A stretch of DNA of 36,431 nt from assembly GCA_003567625.1 (NCBI GenBank), contig PWZB01000158.1, forward strand, positions 1 to 36,431, written 5' to 3'. Positions 27,676 through 36,283 of the stretch are shown piece after piece (position 1 is the first letter of the stretch; each line of letters begins with the position of its first letter). A program made the position numbers and the translations under genes. Below the pieces are notes generated by a model that had not been told where the DNA came from, did not search any database, and worked only from the letters and a program-made list of their open reading frames with translations. This DNA comes from Bacteroidales bacterium (GTDB lineage Bacteria > Bacteroidota > Bacteroidia > Bacteroidales > UBA7960).

Positions 27676-28245
27676 ATAGCTAAATCATTTAATCCTAGAC
27701 AAGTACCAAGGAGAGCATTTAAAAAGAAACAAGACCAGCACCGTATTAATGAATTAATTGATGCACCTGTTGTCAGGGTTGTGGGTGAAGATGTCGAACA
27801 AGGGATTTACCCTGTTAAAGAAGCACTGGAAATAGCTGATCAATATGGCCTTGATTTAGTGGAAATAGCTCCTACAGCCAATCCGCCTGTGTGTAAAGTG
27901 ATGGATTACAAAAAGTTTCTTTATGAGCAGAAAAAGAAGCAAAAAGAAATTAAAGCCAATACTGCAAAAGTGGTCACCAAGGAAATACGAATGGGGCCTA
28001 ACACGGATGATCATGATTTTAACTTTAAACTAAGGCACGCTATTAAATTTTTGCAGGAAGGAGCTAAAATTAAAGTATTTGTTTTCTTTAAAGGGCGGTC
28101 AATAATTTACAAGGAAAAAGGTGAATTGATTTTACTTCGTTTTGCACAAGAAATAGAAGAATATGGTAAAGTGGAACAATTACCAAAACTTGAAGGCAAA
28201 CGGATGATAATGTTAATTTCACCAAAAAAACAGGCAAAGAAATAG
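27676..28245 (+). CDS. infC: Translation initiation factor IF-3 with an AUA start codon
   Basis: IF3 binds the 30S subunit and checks the start codon-initiator tRNA pairing. The N-domain ([17 protein letters not shown], then [20 protein letters not shown]), linker and C-domain ([32 protein letters not shown]) are complete: 189 residues. The reading frame is closed by TAA at 27670-27672, and the first sense codons are AAT and ATA (27676) before GCT AAA. ATA lies 7-8 bases after a strong Shine-Dalgarno GGGAGGG (27662-27668). The first in-frame GTG (27781) would delete the conserved HRINE segment. infC is known in other bacteria for a non-AUG start (AUU) that IF3 itself represses, so the AUA start suggests the same feedback. 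Confidence 0.93.
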   Translation: MAKSFNPRQVPRRAFKKKQDQHRINELIDAPVVRVVGEDVEQGIYPVKEALEIADQYGLDLVEIAPTANPPVCKVMDYKKFLYEQKKKQKEIKANTAKVVTKEIRMGPNTDDHDFNFKLRHAIKFLQEGAKIKVFVFFKGRSIIYKEKGELILLRFAQEIEEYGKVEQLPKLEGKRMIMLISPKKQAKK

Positions 28246-28283
28246 TTTGAATAAAATAAAATATACAATAAGTAGTTGAAATA

Positions 28284-28478
28284 ATGCCAAAGATGAAAAC
28301 AAAATCCGGTGCAAAAAAGCGGTTTTCGCTTACCGCTACCGGTAAAATCAAAAGGAAGCATGCTTATAAAAGTCATATTCTGACGAAAAAAGCAAAAAAA
28401 CGTAAGAGAAACCTTACAAAAACAACCTTTATACATAAAAGCGATGAACGCAACATCAAATCAATGTTGTGCATTTAA
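28284..28478 (+). CDS. rpmI: 50S ribosomal protein L35
   Basis: A 64-residue basic ribosomal protein: it starts [20 protein letters not shown], continues [20 protein letters not shown] and has the usual C-terminal helix (DERNIKSML). It sits between infC (38 bases upstream) and rplT (74 bases downstream), the standard order. The gap to rplT contains a structured RNA candidate. Confidence 0.97.
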   Translation: MPKMKTKSGAKKRFSLTATGKIKRKHAYKSHILTKKAKKRKRNLTKTTFIHKSDERNIKSMLCI

Positions 28479-28496
28479 AATTATTATTAACATTGT

Positions 28497-28536
28497 TTTA
28501 GCCCGTAAAGTCTTTCCGGTAAAGGAAAGCGCTAAA
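28497..28536 (+). promoter_or_regulatory. Candidate RNA leader for rplT (L20-type autoregulation)
   Basis: TTTAGC (28497-28502) pairs with GCTAAA (28531-28536), and CTTTCC (28512-28517) with GGAAAG (28524-28529) around a GGTAAA loop. The two stems are separated by an asymmetric internal loop (nine bases CCGTAAAGT against one). This is 16 bases before the rplT start. L20 represses its own operon in other bacteria by binding two stems split by an internal loop, so this shape is suggestive. No consensus sequence was compared. Confidence 0.4.
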
Positions 28537-28552
28537 CAAAAACAGAATTGTT

Positions 28553-28903
28553 ATGCCACGTTCAGTAAATAAAGTTGCATCCAGAAGAAAAAGAAAGAAA
28601 CTTTTAAAGAAAGCCAAAGGTTATTTTGGTGCCAGGAAAAACCTATGGACAGTAGCCAAGAATGCCTGGGAAAAGGGACAAACCTATGCTTATCGCGACA
28701 GGCGGACAAAAAAAAGAAATTTCAGAGGCTTGTGGATTATGCGTATAAATGCCGCTGCAAGGCAATACGGAATGAACTACTCGCAATTAATGGGAAAGTT
28801 GAATCAAAAAAATATTAAAATTAACCGGAAAGTCCTGGCAGATTTGGCAATGAATGAACCCGATGCTTTCAAAGCTGTTGTTGATTCAATAAAGAAAAAA
28901 TAA
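28553..28903 (+). CDS. rplT: 50S ribosomal protein L20
   Basis: A 116-residue ribosomal protein needed early in 50S assembly. It has the basic N-terminal extension ([20 protein letters not shown], then KGYFGARKN) and the globular part ([39 protein letters not shown]). It is the last gene of the thrS operon. A hairpin about 100 bases downstream (29001-29033) may end the transcript. Confidence 0.98.
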   Translation: MPRSVNKVASRRKRKKLLKKAKGYFGARKNLWTVAKNAWEKGQTYAYRDRRTKKRNFRGLWIMRINAAARQYGMNYSQLMGKLNQKNIKINRKVLADLAMNEPDAFKAVVDSIKKK

Positions 28904-29000
28904 TAAGATCAAAGCCCAAAGCTCAAAATCCAAAATTATTCCAAACTTTTAAGCTCAAAACTCAAAAAGAAATTGTTTTGGGATTTTGGGTTTGGAGTTT

Positions 29001-29033
29001 ACCCTGTTAAATGTTTTATTATTTAACAAGGGT
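29001..29033 (+). terminator. Hairpin downstream of rplT, inside a 380-bp gap (28904-29283)
   Basis: ACCCTGTTAAAT pairs with ATTTAACAAGGGT (one bulge) around GTTTTATT. Only a weak T-stretch follows. It lies at the centre of a larger degenerate inverted repeat: the left side is rich in CAAAATCCAAAA-type words (28906-28950) and the right side in TTTTGATCTTTGGATTTTGG-type words (29035-29070). No gene is visible in 28904-29283. Confidence 0.45.
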
Positions 29034-29283
29034 GAATTTTGATCTTTGGATTTTGGACTTTGGATTTCTGCTTTATGCAAGTTAAGAATAACAGGTTAAC
29101 AATTTTAATAATAATTATCAATTAATGAATAACAAAAACATAAAGAGATGAAACCCTCATTAACTGAACGTTCACAAAAGCAAAAGAATAAAGCATGAGG
29201 GTTCCATGGATTAAGAACCAATAGTGTAAATATCAACAAATTTACTTTATTAAAAATCAATACTTTAAATACATTTTATACAA

Positions 29284-31314
29284 ATGAAAAAACTGACTTT
29301 TATTTTAGTTGTATTATTTGTTGTTCTTTTCCAGGCAGGCTATGCACAAAAGCAGGCTATGGTGCCTGAGACATTATGGGAGTTTGGAAGGGTTGGCGGG
29401 ATGCAGGTTTCTCCCGATGGTGAAACCTTGCTTTTTACTGTAACATATTATGATGTTGAAAAAAATAAAAGCAGCAGGGATATATACACAGTTCCGGTAG
29501 CAGGGGGGCAGCCCAAAAATATTACCAACAGCGAATACAATGAGTTTAATGCTCAGTGGCGCCCCGATGGTAAAAGAATAGGTTATTTGAGCGCAAAAAA
29601 CGGTACCGTGCAAATATGGGAAATGGAACCCGATGGAAGCAACCCGGTGCAGATATCCAAGATTACAAGGGGAGTAACAGGCTTTGAATATAGTCCTGAA
29701 ATAGATTATATCTATTTAACCCGGCGGGTGGAAGTTGAGGAAGATGCTGGTGATAAGCATCCCGACCTTCCTGAAGCTAATGCACTTATTTATGATGATT
29801 TGATGTACCGCCACTGGGACAAATGGCATGATTATTCGTATAACCATATTTTTATTTCCCCTTACCTTGATGGCGGCATAGGACGCTATTACGGTATTAT
29901 GGATGATGAGCCCTGGAGCTCGCCATTACCTCCATTTGGCGATATAAGACAAATCAGCTGGACACCCGACGGGAAAAAACTTGCATATACCTGTAAAAAG
30001 AAAAAAGGTAAAGAGTGGACACTTAGTACTAATTCCGATATTTACCTGTTTGACCTTGAAACCCTTGAAACAACCAATCTTACTGAATTCAATGAAGGTT
30101 ATGACCGTAATCCTGTTTTTTCTCCCGATGGAAAATATATGGCATGGGAGAGTATGGAAACTCCCGGTTTTGAATCTGATAAAAGCCGTATAATGATTAT
30201 GAACCTTGAAGACGGTACTTACAAGGATTATTCCGCCGGCTTCGATAGGAGTTCCAGGCATTTCAGATGGTCTGATGACGGCAGAAAACTTTATTTTATT
30301 AGCGGTATCCATGCGACATACCAATTATACAGCCTGGATATTGAAAGTGGTAAAATAACGCAGATCACTGGCGGCCGGCATAATTACAATACACTGGAGG
30401 TTGCAGGCGACTATCTTGTTGGCGAGCGAATGAGCATGTCAACCCCTGTGGAAATATTCAAGGTAAAAAAAGAAGATGGTGCGCAGGAACAGATCACTTT
30501 TATCAATGAACCTGTTTTTGAAAAAATAAATATTGGAGAGATAGAAAAGAGATGGGTGAAAACTACAGATGATAAAGAAATGCTGGTATGGGTTATATAT
30601 CCGCCCGGATTTGACCCTGATAAGGAATACCCTGCTTTGCTGTATTGTGGTGGCGGGCCTCAGAGTGCGGTCAGCCAGTTTTTTTCATACCGCTGGAATT
30701 TTCAGATAATGGCCGCACATGATTATATTGTTATTGCACCTAACCGGAGGGGGTTGCCTACTTTCGGCAGGGAATGGAATGATCAGATAAGCCAGGATTA
30801 TGGCGGACAAAACATGCAGGACCTGATGAGCGCTGCAAAAGCCCTGAAAACAGAGCCTTTTATAGATGAAAGCCGTATAGGTGCGGTAGGTGCCAGCTAT
30901 GGAGGGTTCTCGGTTTTCTGGCTGGCAGGTAACCATGATGGGTTGTTTAGCACTTTTATAGCTCACTGTGGTATGTTCAACTTTGAAAGCTGGTATGGAA
31001 GCACTGAAGAGATGTTCTTTGCCAATCATGATATCGGTGGCCCATACTGGAAAGACCCGGCCCCGCACAGCTACGAATTTTCACCACATAAGTTTGTGGA
31101 CAACTGGGATACACCGATAATGATAATTCATGGTGCAAAAGATTATAGAGTGCCAAAATCAGAATCTTTCCAGGCATTCAATGCCGCACAATTGCAAGGA
31201 GTTCAAAGCAGACTGATCTTTTTCCCCGAAGAAAGTCACTGGGTGCTGCAACCGCAAAACAGCATCCTGTGGCAAAGAGAATTCTTCAAATGGCTCGATA
31301 AATGGCTTAAATAG
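29284..31314 (+). CDS. Exported S9 prolyl-oligopeptidase-family dipeptidyl peptidase (DPP5-like)
   Basis: A 676-residue peptidase. The signal peptide is MKKLTFILVVLFVVLFQAGYA (cleavage near QKQ). A beta-propeller (about 25-410) holds WD-like PDG repeats (VSPDGETLLFTV, RPDGKRIGYLS, TPDGKKLAYTC, FSPDGKYMAWES). The alpha/beta hydrolase domain carries the triad Ser538 (GASYGGF), Asp620 (HGAKDYRVP) and His652 (EESHWV). The Ser-Asp and Asp-His spacings (82 and 32) are close to those of Porphyromonas DPP5. The likely role is periplasmic cleavage of dipeptides from peptide N-termini; substrate preference cannot be read from the sequence. A repeat element begins at the base after its TAG. Confidence 0.9.
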   Translation: MKKLTFILVVLFVVLFQAGYAQKQAMVPETLWEFGRVGGMQVSPDGETLLFTVTYYDVEKNKSSRDIYTVPVAGGQPKNITNSEYNEFNAQWRPDGKRIGYLSAKNGTVQIWEMEPDGSNPVQISKITRGVTGFEYSPEIDYIYLTRRVEVEEDAGDKHPDLPEANALIYDDLMYRHWDKWHDYSYNHIFISPYLDGGIGRYYGIMDDEPWSSPLPPFGDIRQISWTPDGKKLAYTCKKKKGKEWTLSTNSDIYLFDLETLETTNLTEFNEGYDRNPVFSPDGKYMAWESMETPGFESDKSRIMIMNLEDGTYKDYSAGFDRSSRHFRWSDDGRKLYFISGIHATYQLYSLDIESGKITQITGGRHNYNTLEVAGDYLVGERMSMSTPVEIFKVKKEDGAQEQITFINEPVFEKINIGEIEKRWVKTTDDKEMLVWVIYPPGFDPDKEYPALLYCGGGPQSAVSQFFSYRWNFQIMAAHDYIVIAPNRRGLPTFGREWNDQISQDYGGQNMQDLMSAAKALKTEPFIDESRIGAVGASYGGFSVFWLAGNHDGLFSTFIAHCGMFNFESWYGSTEEMFFANHDIGGPYWKDPAPHSYEFSPHKFVDNWDTPIMIIHGAKDYRVPKSESFQAFNAAQLQGVQSRLIFFPEESHWVLQPQNSILWQREFFKWLDKWLK

Positions 31315-31555
31315 TGTCTCTCCATAAAGTCGAACATTTATATATAATTGAATAATGAAATAACAAAAATCAACCGAGTGTGCCGACCAACGGGAGTCTA
31401 CGACCGAAGGGAGTAACATTACGAGCTCGTGAACACCTAATAAATTATATAATACCTGAACAAATTACAAAAATCTGCCGAGCGCAGCGAGGCAGATTTT
31501 TGTAATTTGTTATTTGGTGCTTTTTTAAATTAAGTTAGACTTTATAGACAGACTC
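31315..31555 (+). mobile_element. 241-bp non-autonomous repeat element, copy B
   Basis: Nearly identical to copy A and in the same orientation. It is flanked by a perfect 7-bp duplication TAAATAG (31308-31314 and 31556-31562). The left duplication contains the stop codon of the peptidase gene, so the element lies exactly behind it. The internal hairpin (31461-31509) has a perfect stem. Its loop, GAGCGCAGCGA, is the reverse complement of the loop in copy A. No coding capacity. Confidence 0.87.
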
Positions 31556-31621
31556 TAAATAGCATTGTAGTTGCAATATTTTTATACCGACCAATTGCAT
31601 ACAACACACATTAAACATGTA

Positions 31622-31680
31622 AAAAATTTCGCTAAAAATTTTTTTGTATTAATTTAATTTGTATTTTTAGTGAAATTTTT
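31622..31680. promoter_or_regulatory. 18-bp inverted repeat upstream of the Usp gene
   Basis: AAAAATTTCGCTAAAAAT (31622-31639) and ATTTTTAGTGAAATTTTT (31663-31680) form an inverted repeat with one G-T mismatch and a 23-base AT-only loop. It ends 70 bases before the Usp ATG. It could be an operator or an RNA hairpin; the extreme AT content allows chance. The rest of 31556-31750 shows no gene. Confidence 0.4.
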
Positions 31681-31750
31681 GATAATCTGTTTTTTTATAT
31701 ATAATTCAATATGATTAATGAAAGCTATTTAACTCATAACTTTAGTTTAT

Positions 31751-33910
31751 ATGGACAAACCAACAGGAAACACATTGCTTGTGCCAACAGATCTGACCTC
31801 TATTGCAAATCGCGCTATTGACCATTCTTTTGAAATTGCTAAACAGTTTGGTTTAAGGATTTGCTTATTGCATGTCGTGCCCAGAAAAATCAATATGTCT
31901 GCTTATAAATCTATTGAAGAGAAATTGAAATCAATTTCTGAGTTTAATAGTCAGCATTCAGACATAGAATTCTTTTATACAATAGAAGAAGGCAACATCT
32001 TTGACTGCATTTCAATAACAGCAGATAAAATTAAAGCTGAAATGATTGTAATGGGTGTTCATAATAAGAGGGGAGAGGTGGATATTTTGGGAAGTTTTGC
32101 ATATAATGTTATTCGCAGTTCTAAAGTGCCTGTTATGATTGTGAACAAGGACAATGTTAAGGTTTCTGATAACCATATTGTTGTACCGATTGATTATACT
32201 AAGATCCAGAGCAAAATTAAGGCAAATATAGCGGTAAAATATGCTAAACATTATAATTGTCAAGTAAGTGTGACGGGCGACATATATTATGAAAGTAGCC
32301 TTTACACAAAGGGAATATCAGAAACAAGTAAGACAAATAAAGAGTTATTTATTAAAGAAATTGCTGAATATGTAAAAAGTGCCGGAGTAGAGGTAAATAT
32401 AGGTATAAAAATGAAATCCAAGACGATTTTAGTGCCTACAGACTTTACTCCAGTTGCTGACAAGGCGCTAGAACATGCCATCATGATAGCCAAAGCATTT
32501 GACAGGAGTATTTGTTTGATGCACGTTATGGGAGAAGCTACTTCAAACAATGAAAAAGATAAATGCAAAAGCAGGTTAAAAGCATTATCAAGAGAAAAAG
32601 CTGCTGAGACAGGTATTGAAATAACTTATATATTAAAAGAGGGGAGCATTTTTGATATTATCACATCAGCAATAAGCGAATTATCAGTAGGGTTTGTTGT
32701 AATGGGTTATCATGGGATGAGAGACGTAAAACATCTTACAAAAGGATTTGCATTTAGCATTATCAGCGGGTCAAAAGTACCGGTGATGATCGTTAAGAAA
32801 GAAAACAAAAAGATCAGCGACACTTCTATTGTAGTTCCTATAGATTTTTCACATGAAAAACTGAAAAAAATCAATATGGCAACTAAGATTGCAAACCATT
32901 TTAATTGCCTTGTACATGTTATAGGCGTATTAGATTCAGAACGTAGCTTGAAAAAAGATGACAAGCATATCTTATTAAAACGTATTATAGAGTATCTTGA
33001 TAAAGAGGGATTGAAACACAAGGCCGAGCTTCTTGAAAAACCAAAGGCAATCCTGGTGCCTGTTGATTATACTGAAGTAAGTAAGTTTGCTGTTAATCAT
33101 GCTATTGAAATAGCTAAACTGTTTAACCGGAAAGTGGTTCTGCTTCATGTAGCCGGCAAAGGGTACACATATGGAGATCAAAAGAATGCGGAAAGAAAGG
33201 GAAATGAATTCGTTGAGCAATATAAAGCTAAAACAGATATTGATATATCTTTTGAAATGAAAACAGGGAGCATTTTTAATGCTATTTCTGATACAGCCCT
33301 GGAAGTATCGGCAGAGTTTGTTGTAATGGGCGTACACGGTAAAAAAGGATTCCAACACATTTTGGGAAGTTATGCTTTTAAAGTTATTAAGAGTTCAAAA
33401 GTTCCTGTTATGGTAGTTAAACGAGATCATAAAGGCGACGGATATAAAAACATTGTCGTTTCAATTGATTTTGGAGATGAAAGCAGGGTAGAAGTGAATA
33501 CAGCAATCAGATTTGCAAGATACTTTGATTCTGAACTTCATATAATTGGTGTCGTTGGCACTCACAGCAATGCATTTAAAATCAAACAGGAGGTTCTCCT
33601 TAAAAATATGATCAACCATATTGAAAGTGTGGGTGTTAAAGCAAAAGCTGAAATATTACTAAAAGCTGGCCACGGAGTGAATGAAAAAGTCCTTGAATAT
33701 GCCGGGAAAGTAGATGCTGACCTGATAATGATAGTAGCTCAAAAAGGTGGAACAATTGCCGAAGTATTTGGCGCTAATTATGCCGAAAGACTAATTGAAA
33801 AATCCGAAACCCCGGTTCTTTCTATTATTCCTTATGTGGAATATGATGATGAGCCTTCTGATAAATTTAGTATTGGAACTTTTGTTGATCCGTTTGGTTT
33901 AACCAGGTAA
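31751..33910 (+). CDS. Protein of three tandem double-Usp modules (universal stress protein superfamily)
   Basis: A 719-residue cytoplasmic protein formed by in-frame tandem repetition. Module 1 is 1-220, module 2 is 221-430 and module 3 is 431-719. Each opens with a Usp domain: (T/A)ILVPTDFT or similar, then HAI-x-IAK, and VMG(V/Y)HG/N with a GS(Y/F)A loop and KVPVM(I/V)V. A second Usp half follows (IVVPIDF, VVSIDFGDES). Only module 3 has the complete second domain; in modules 1 and 2 it stops after the central helix and runs straight into the next module. The nucleotide-binding loop is intact in module 3 (GVHGKKGFQHILGS), altered in module 1 (GVHN) and has lost its GS in module 2 (HLTKGF). 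Met221 starts a perfect Usp N-terminus (MKSKTILVPTDF), hinting at fused genes. Usp domains bind ATP or act in stress responses; the role here is unknown. Confidence 0.85.
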   Translation: MDKPTGNTLLVPTDLTSIANRAIDHSFEIAKQFGLRICLLHVVPRKINMSAYKSIEEKLKSISEFNSQHSDIEFFYTIEEGNIFDCISITADKIKAEMIVMGVHNKRGEVDILGSFAYNVIRSSKVPVMIVNKDNVKVSDNHIVVPIDYTKIQSKIKANIAVKYAKHYNCQVSVTGDIYYESSLYTKGISETSKTNKELFIKEIAEYVKSAGVEVNIGIKMKSKTILVPTDFTPVADKALEHAIMIAKAFDRSICLMHVMGEATSNNEKDKCKSRLKALSREKAAETGIEITYILKEGSIFDIITSAISELSVGFVVMGYHGMRDVKHLTKGFAFSIISGSKVPVMIVKKENKKISDTSIVVPIDFSHEKLKKINMATKIANHFNCLVHVIGVLDSERSLKKDDKHILLKRIIEYLDKEGLKHKAELLEKPKAILVPVDYTEVSKFAVNHAIEIAKLFNRKVVLLHVAGKGYTYGDQKNAERKGNEFVEQYKAKTDIDISFEMKTGSIFNAISDTALEVSAEFVVMGVHGKKGFQHILGSYAFKVIKSSKVPVMVVKRDHKGDGYKNIVVSIDFGDESRVEVNTAIRFARYFDSELHIIGVVGTHSNAFKIKQEVLLKNMINHIESVGVKAKAEILLKAGHGVNEKVLEYAGKVDADLIMIVAQKGGTIAEVFGANYAERLIEKSETPVLSIIPYVEYDDEPSDKFSIGTFVDPFGLTR

Positions 33911-34047
33911 ACTCTATAAATACTAAACAGTAACCTGAAAAAAATCAGAAAAAAATTAATTAAAATTAAACTCATTTCCCGAAATTTCAATAACCCATAC
34001 TAGCCCGGTTTGAAATTTTATTAATTTGGGATTTAGCAGATAACAAT

Positions 34048-34791
34048 ATGTGTTATAATATCTCATATCTTGAAAGAAGACCGGATAAGTATGCTGAAAG
34101 GTATAAAAATATTCTCCCCCCGGGACTTGATTTTAAGAACACAATTAATGAACTCCCCGTTTATTACTTTGTGTCTGGGTTTACAAACCCTGAGCTGCCG
34201 ATAATCAAACATGATGGTATATATTTGCACAGTTGGGGGCTTATTCCCTTTTGGGCAAAAGATGGTCATTTTGCCAATGATATTAAAACTAAAACCCTTA
34301 ATGCCGTTGGCGAAACTGTATTCGAAAAGCCGTCATTCAAAAACAGTATCAAATCAAAGCGTTGTTTGCTTGGAGTGAACGGATTTTTCGAATGGTATTC
34401 GCATAACAAAAAGAAATATCCATTTTTTATTAAAGTAAAAAACCAGGAGGTTTTTTCCCTCGGATGTATTTATGAATCATGGACTGATAAAGAAACAGGC
34501 GAAGTAAAAAACACTTTCAGTATTATAACAACACCAGCCAATTCGCTTTTGGAAAAAATACATAACATAAAAAAACGTATGCCGCTGATCATTAACAAGG
34601 ATGATGAAGCGAAGTGGATTGATAACAGGTTAACAACATCACAGATAAAAGGACTTATTAAACCTTATTACGAAAAGGATATGACCGCTTATGCCGTTTC
34701 GCGGAAATTAAACTATGCCGGAAACGAGAGAAACAGTCCGGAAGCAATTGAAAAAGTTGATTATTCAGAATTAAATCATATTTCAGGCTGA
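34048..34791 (+). CDS. SRAP-family protein (SOS response-associated peptidase, YedK/HMCES-like)
   Basis: A 247-residue protein. SRAP proteins form a covalent link with abasic sites in single-stranded DNA through Cys2 and shield them. Cys2 is present (MCYN), with Asn85 (NAVGE), Glu115 (GFFEW) and His172 (IHNIKKRMPLI), which match the Cys, Asn, Glu and His active-site set. KPSFKNSIKSKRCLLGVNGF is the typical middle segment. The start is fixed because Cys2 must be exposed after Met removal. The M28 peptidase gene starts 43 bases downstream on the same strand. Confidence 0.93.
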   Translation: MCYNISYLERRPDKYAERYKNILPPGLDFKNTINELPVYYFVSGFTNPELPIIKHDGIYLHSWGLIPFWAKDGHFANDIKTKTLNAVGETVFEKPSFKNSIKSKRCLLGVNGFFEWYSHNKKKYPFFIKVKNQEVFSLGCIYESWTDKETGEVKNTFSIITTPANSLLEKIHNIKKRMPLIINKDDEAKWIDNRLTTSQIKGLIKPYYEKDMTAYAVSRKLNYAGNERNSPEAIEKVDYSELNHISG

Positions 34792-34834
34792 TCGTTTGAT
34801 CCCGGCTATACAGGCGTAAATAATAAAATAATAA

Positions 34835-35701
34835 ATGAATAAAGCAAGAAAAGAAAGATTATATAAAGATGTTGAATTTTTAACAACCTTGCGACCTTAT
34901 CGTAATTATCTTAATCTTGATTCGCTGAATAAAGTGTGTGATTATCTTAAAAAGGAGTTCACCAAATCCGGATTTGATTGTGGAGAACAAAAATGGACGG
35001 TTTCAGGCAATGAATATAAAAACATCATTGCATCCTATAATAAAGACAGATCAAAAAGGTTAGTAGTAGGAGCACATTATGATGTGTGTGGTAATCAGCC
35101 CGGAGCGGATGACAATGCAAGTGCAGTTGCAGGGTTGCTTGAAACAGCCAGGGTCATGGCAGAAAACAATCCCGGCATTGATTACCGGGTCGATTTTGTG
35201 GCATATTGTTTGGAAGAGCCGCCGTTTTTTGGTTCGCAGAAAATGGGAAGCTATATTCATGCAAAATCACTGCATGATAATAATGCAGAAGTTATCGGAA
35301 TGATATGTTATGAAATGATCGGCTACTTTTCTGACAAGCCCGGTTCTCAGCCGGTGCCTTTTCCCGATCTTACCGGAATCTACCCGGGTACGGCAGACTT
35401 TATTATTGTGGTTGGAATTAAGAAATACAACGATTTCAATAAAAAGATCCACAAACTTATGTCAGAGAATACTAAGATAAATACGGAAATAATCAGCTTT
35501 TCTTCACCTGATGGATTAGCAGGATTGTCAGATCAAAGAAATTATTGGAAATTCGGTTACAGGGCCTTAATGATCAATGATACATCATTTGTTAGAAATC
35601 CCAACTATCATACCGCTTCTGACACTATAGAAACTTTGGATTTTTCTAAAATGACAGAAGTAGTTAACAGTGCATATAACGCAATTATAAAAATAAATTA
35701 A
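34835..35701 (+). CDS. M28-family metallopeptidase
   Basis: A 288-residue zinc aminopeptidase-like protein. Metal ligands and catalytic residues are in order: His81 and Asp83 (GAHYDV), Asp92 (GADDNAS), Glu127/Glu128 (CLEEPPFFGS), Glu160 (MICYEMIG) and His259 (NYHTASDT). GADDNASAVAGLLETAR is the M28 signature. There is no signal peptide, so it is probably cytoplasmic, unlike many exported M28 enzymes. The substrate cannot be read from the sequence. It lies close behind the SRAP gene. Confidence 0.9.
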   Translation: MNKARKERLYKDVEFLTTLRPYRNYLNLDSLNKVCDYLKKEFTKSGFDCGEQKWTVSGNEYKNIIASYNKDRSKRLVVGAHYDVCGNQPGADDNASAVAGLLETARVMAENNPGIDYRVDFVAYCLEEPPFFGSQKMGSYIHAKSLHDNNAEVIGMICYEMIGYFSDKPGSQPVPFPDLTGIYPGTADFIIVVGIKKYNDFNKKIHKLMSENTKINTEIISFSSPDGLAGLSDQRNYWKFGYRALMINDTSFVRNPNYHTASDTIETLDFSKMTEVVNSAYNAIIKIN

Positions 35702-36109
35702 GATCTGCTGATCAGGCAGACTTGACAACGATTTTAACCGCCACATTTTATGCCGGAAGAGAATCCCGGCAAAACTTCGGGTTTGCGCGTGAGTGAATTA
35801 TTAAAACGAATAAGAAAAGTTATTAAAAAATCTGAAAAATATTTTGTTGAAATTTGTTTGTTACTAAATTTTCATTTTAATTTTTATCGTTTATTTAGTT
35901 TTATAGTTAATTAAAATGGTTAAAATGGTTTTATATTTAATGTTTTCTACGTTAAAAAAACCATTTAACAAATTTATTTACAAACATTGCAGCAATGCGA
36001 TAATACTATTATCAATTCTTATTTAAGAACATGTTTTTACGAATTTTTAATCAAATTAATAATTTAATTAAAAACATTTAAACCATATAGCTATAGCTGT
36101 TGTTTCTCA
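35702..36109. other. Intergenic region between convergent genes, no gene seen
   Basis: About 400 AT-rich bases between the M28 gene and the CrtI-side ORF. Small inverted repeats are present: TGCCGG/CCGGCA (35751-35771), and GTTAAAATGGTTT (35919-35931) facing AAACCATTTAAC (35958-35969). The second could stop transcription from either side but lacks a clean T-run. Nothing else is recognisable. Confidence 0.5.
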
Positions 36110-36283
36110 TTATGTTTGGCAACGTTTTTTATTCTGATAATTCATTGCAATCATAAGTAAAATGTAATGTATCAGACAGGTTAAGCCGGCAACATCAATC
36201 AGAATCTTTGTTAGATTAACAGTAATAGAATCGGATTTTTTATATAATTTCGAAATCCCTGATTCTATTAATTCATCTTTCAA
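36110..36283 (-). CDS. Small hypothetical ORF overlapping the end of the desaturase gene
   Basis: A 57-codon frame starting at a TTG (36283) and overlapping the CrtI-type stop by a few bases. It has one hydrophobic segment (ILIDVAGLTCLIHYILLMIA) and a basic end. It could be a small membrane protein, or the true tail of the desaturase after a one-base frameshift, since deleting one base near 36284 joins the frames as NRVLKDELIESG. No family is recognised and no good start signal is seen. Confidence 0.3.
   Translation of the reverse strand: MKDELIESGISKLYKKSDSITVNLTKILIDVAGLTCLIHYILLMIAMNYQNKKRCQT

Noticed and set aside
28904..29283. CRISPR-like or tandem repeats in the CAAAATCC-rich gap
   Set aside because: The words are degenerate and irregularly spaced, with no constant repeat or spacer length.
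31159..31419. 86-residue ORF crossing from the DPP5-like gene into the repeat
   Set aside because: It is made of antisense peptidase sequence and repeat DNA; such frames arise from the repeat itself.
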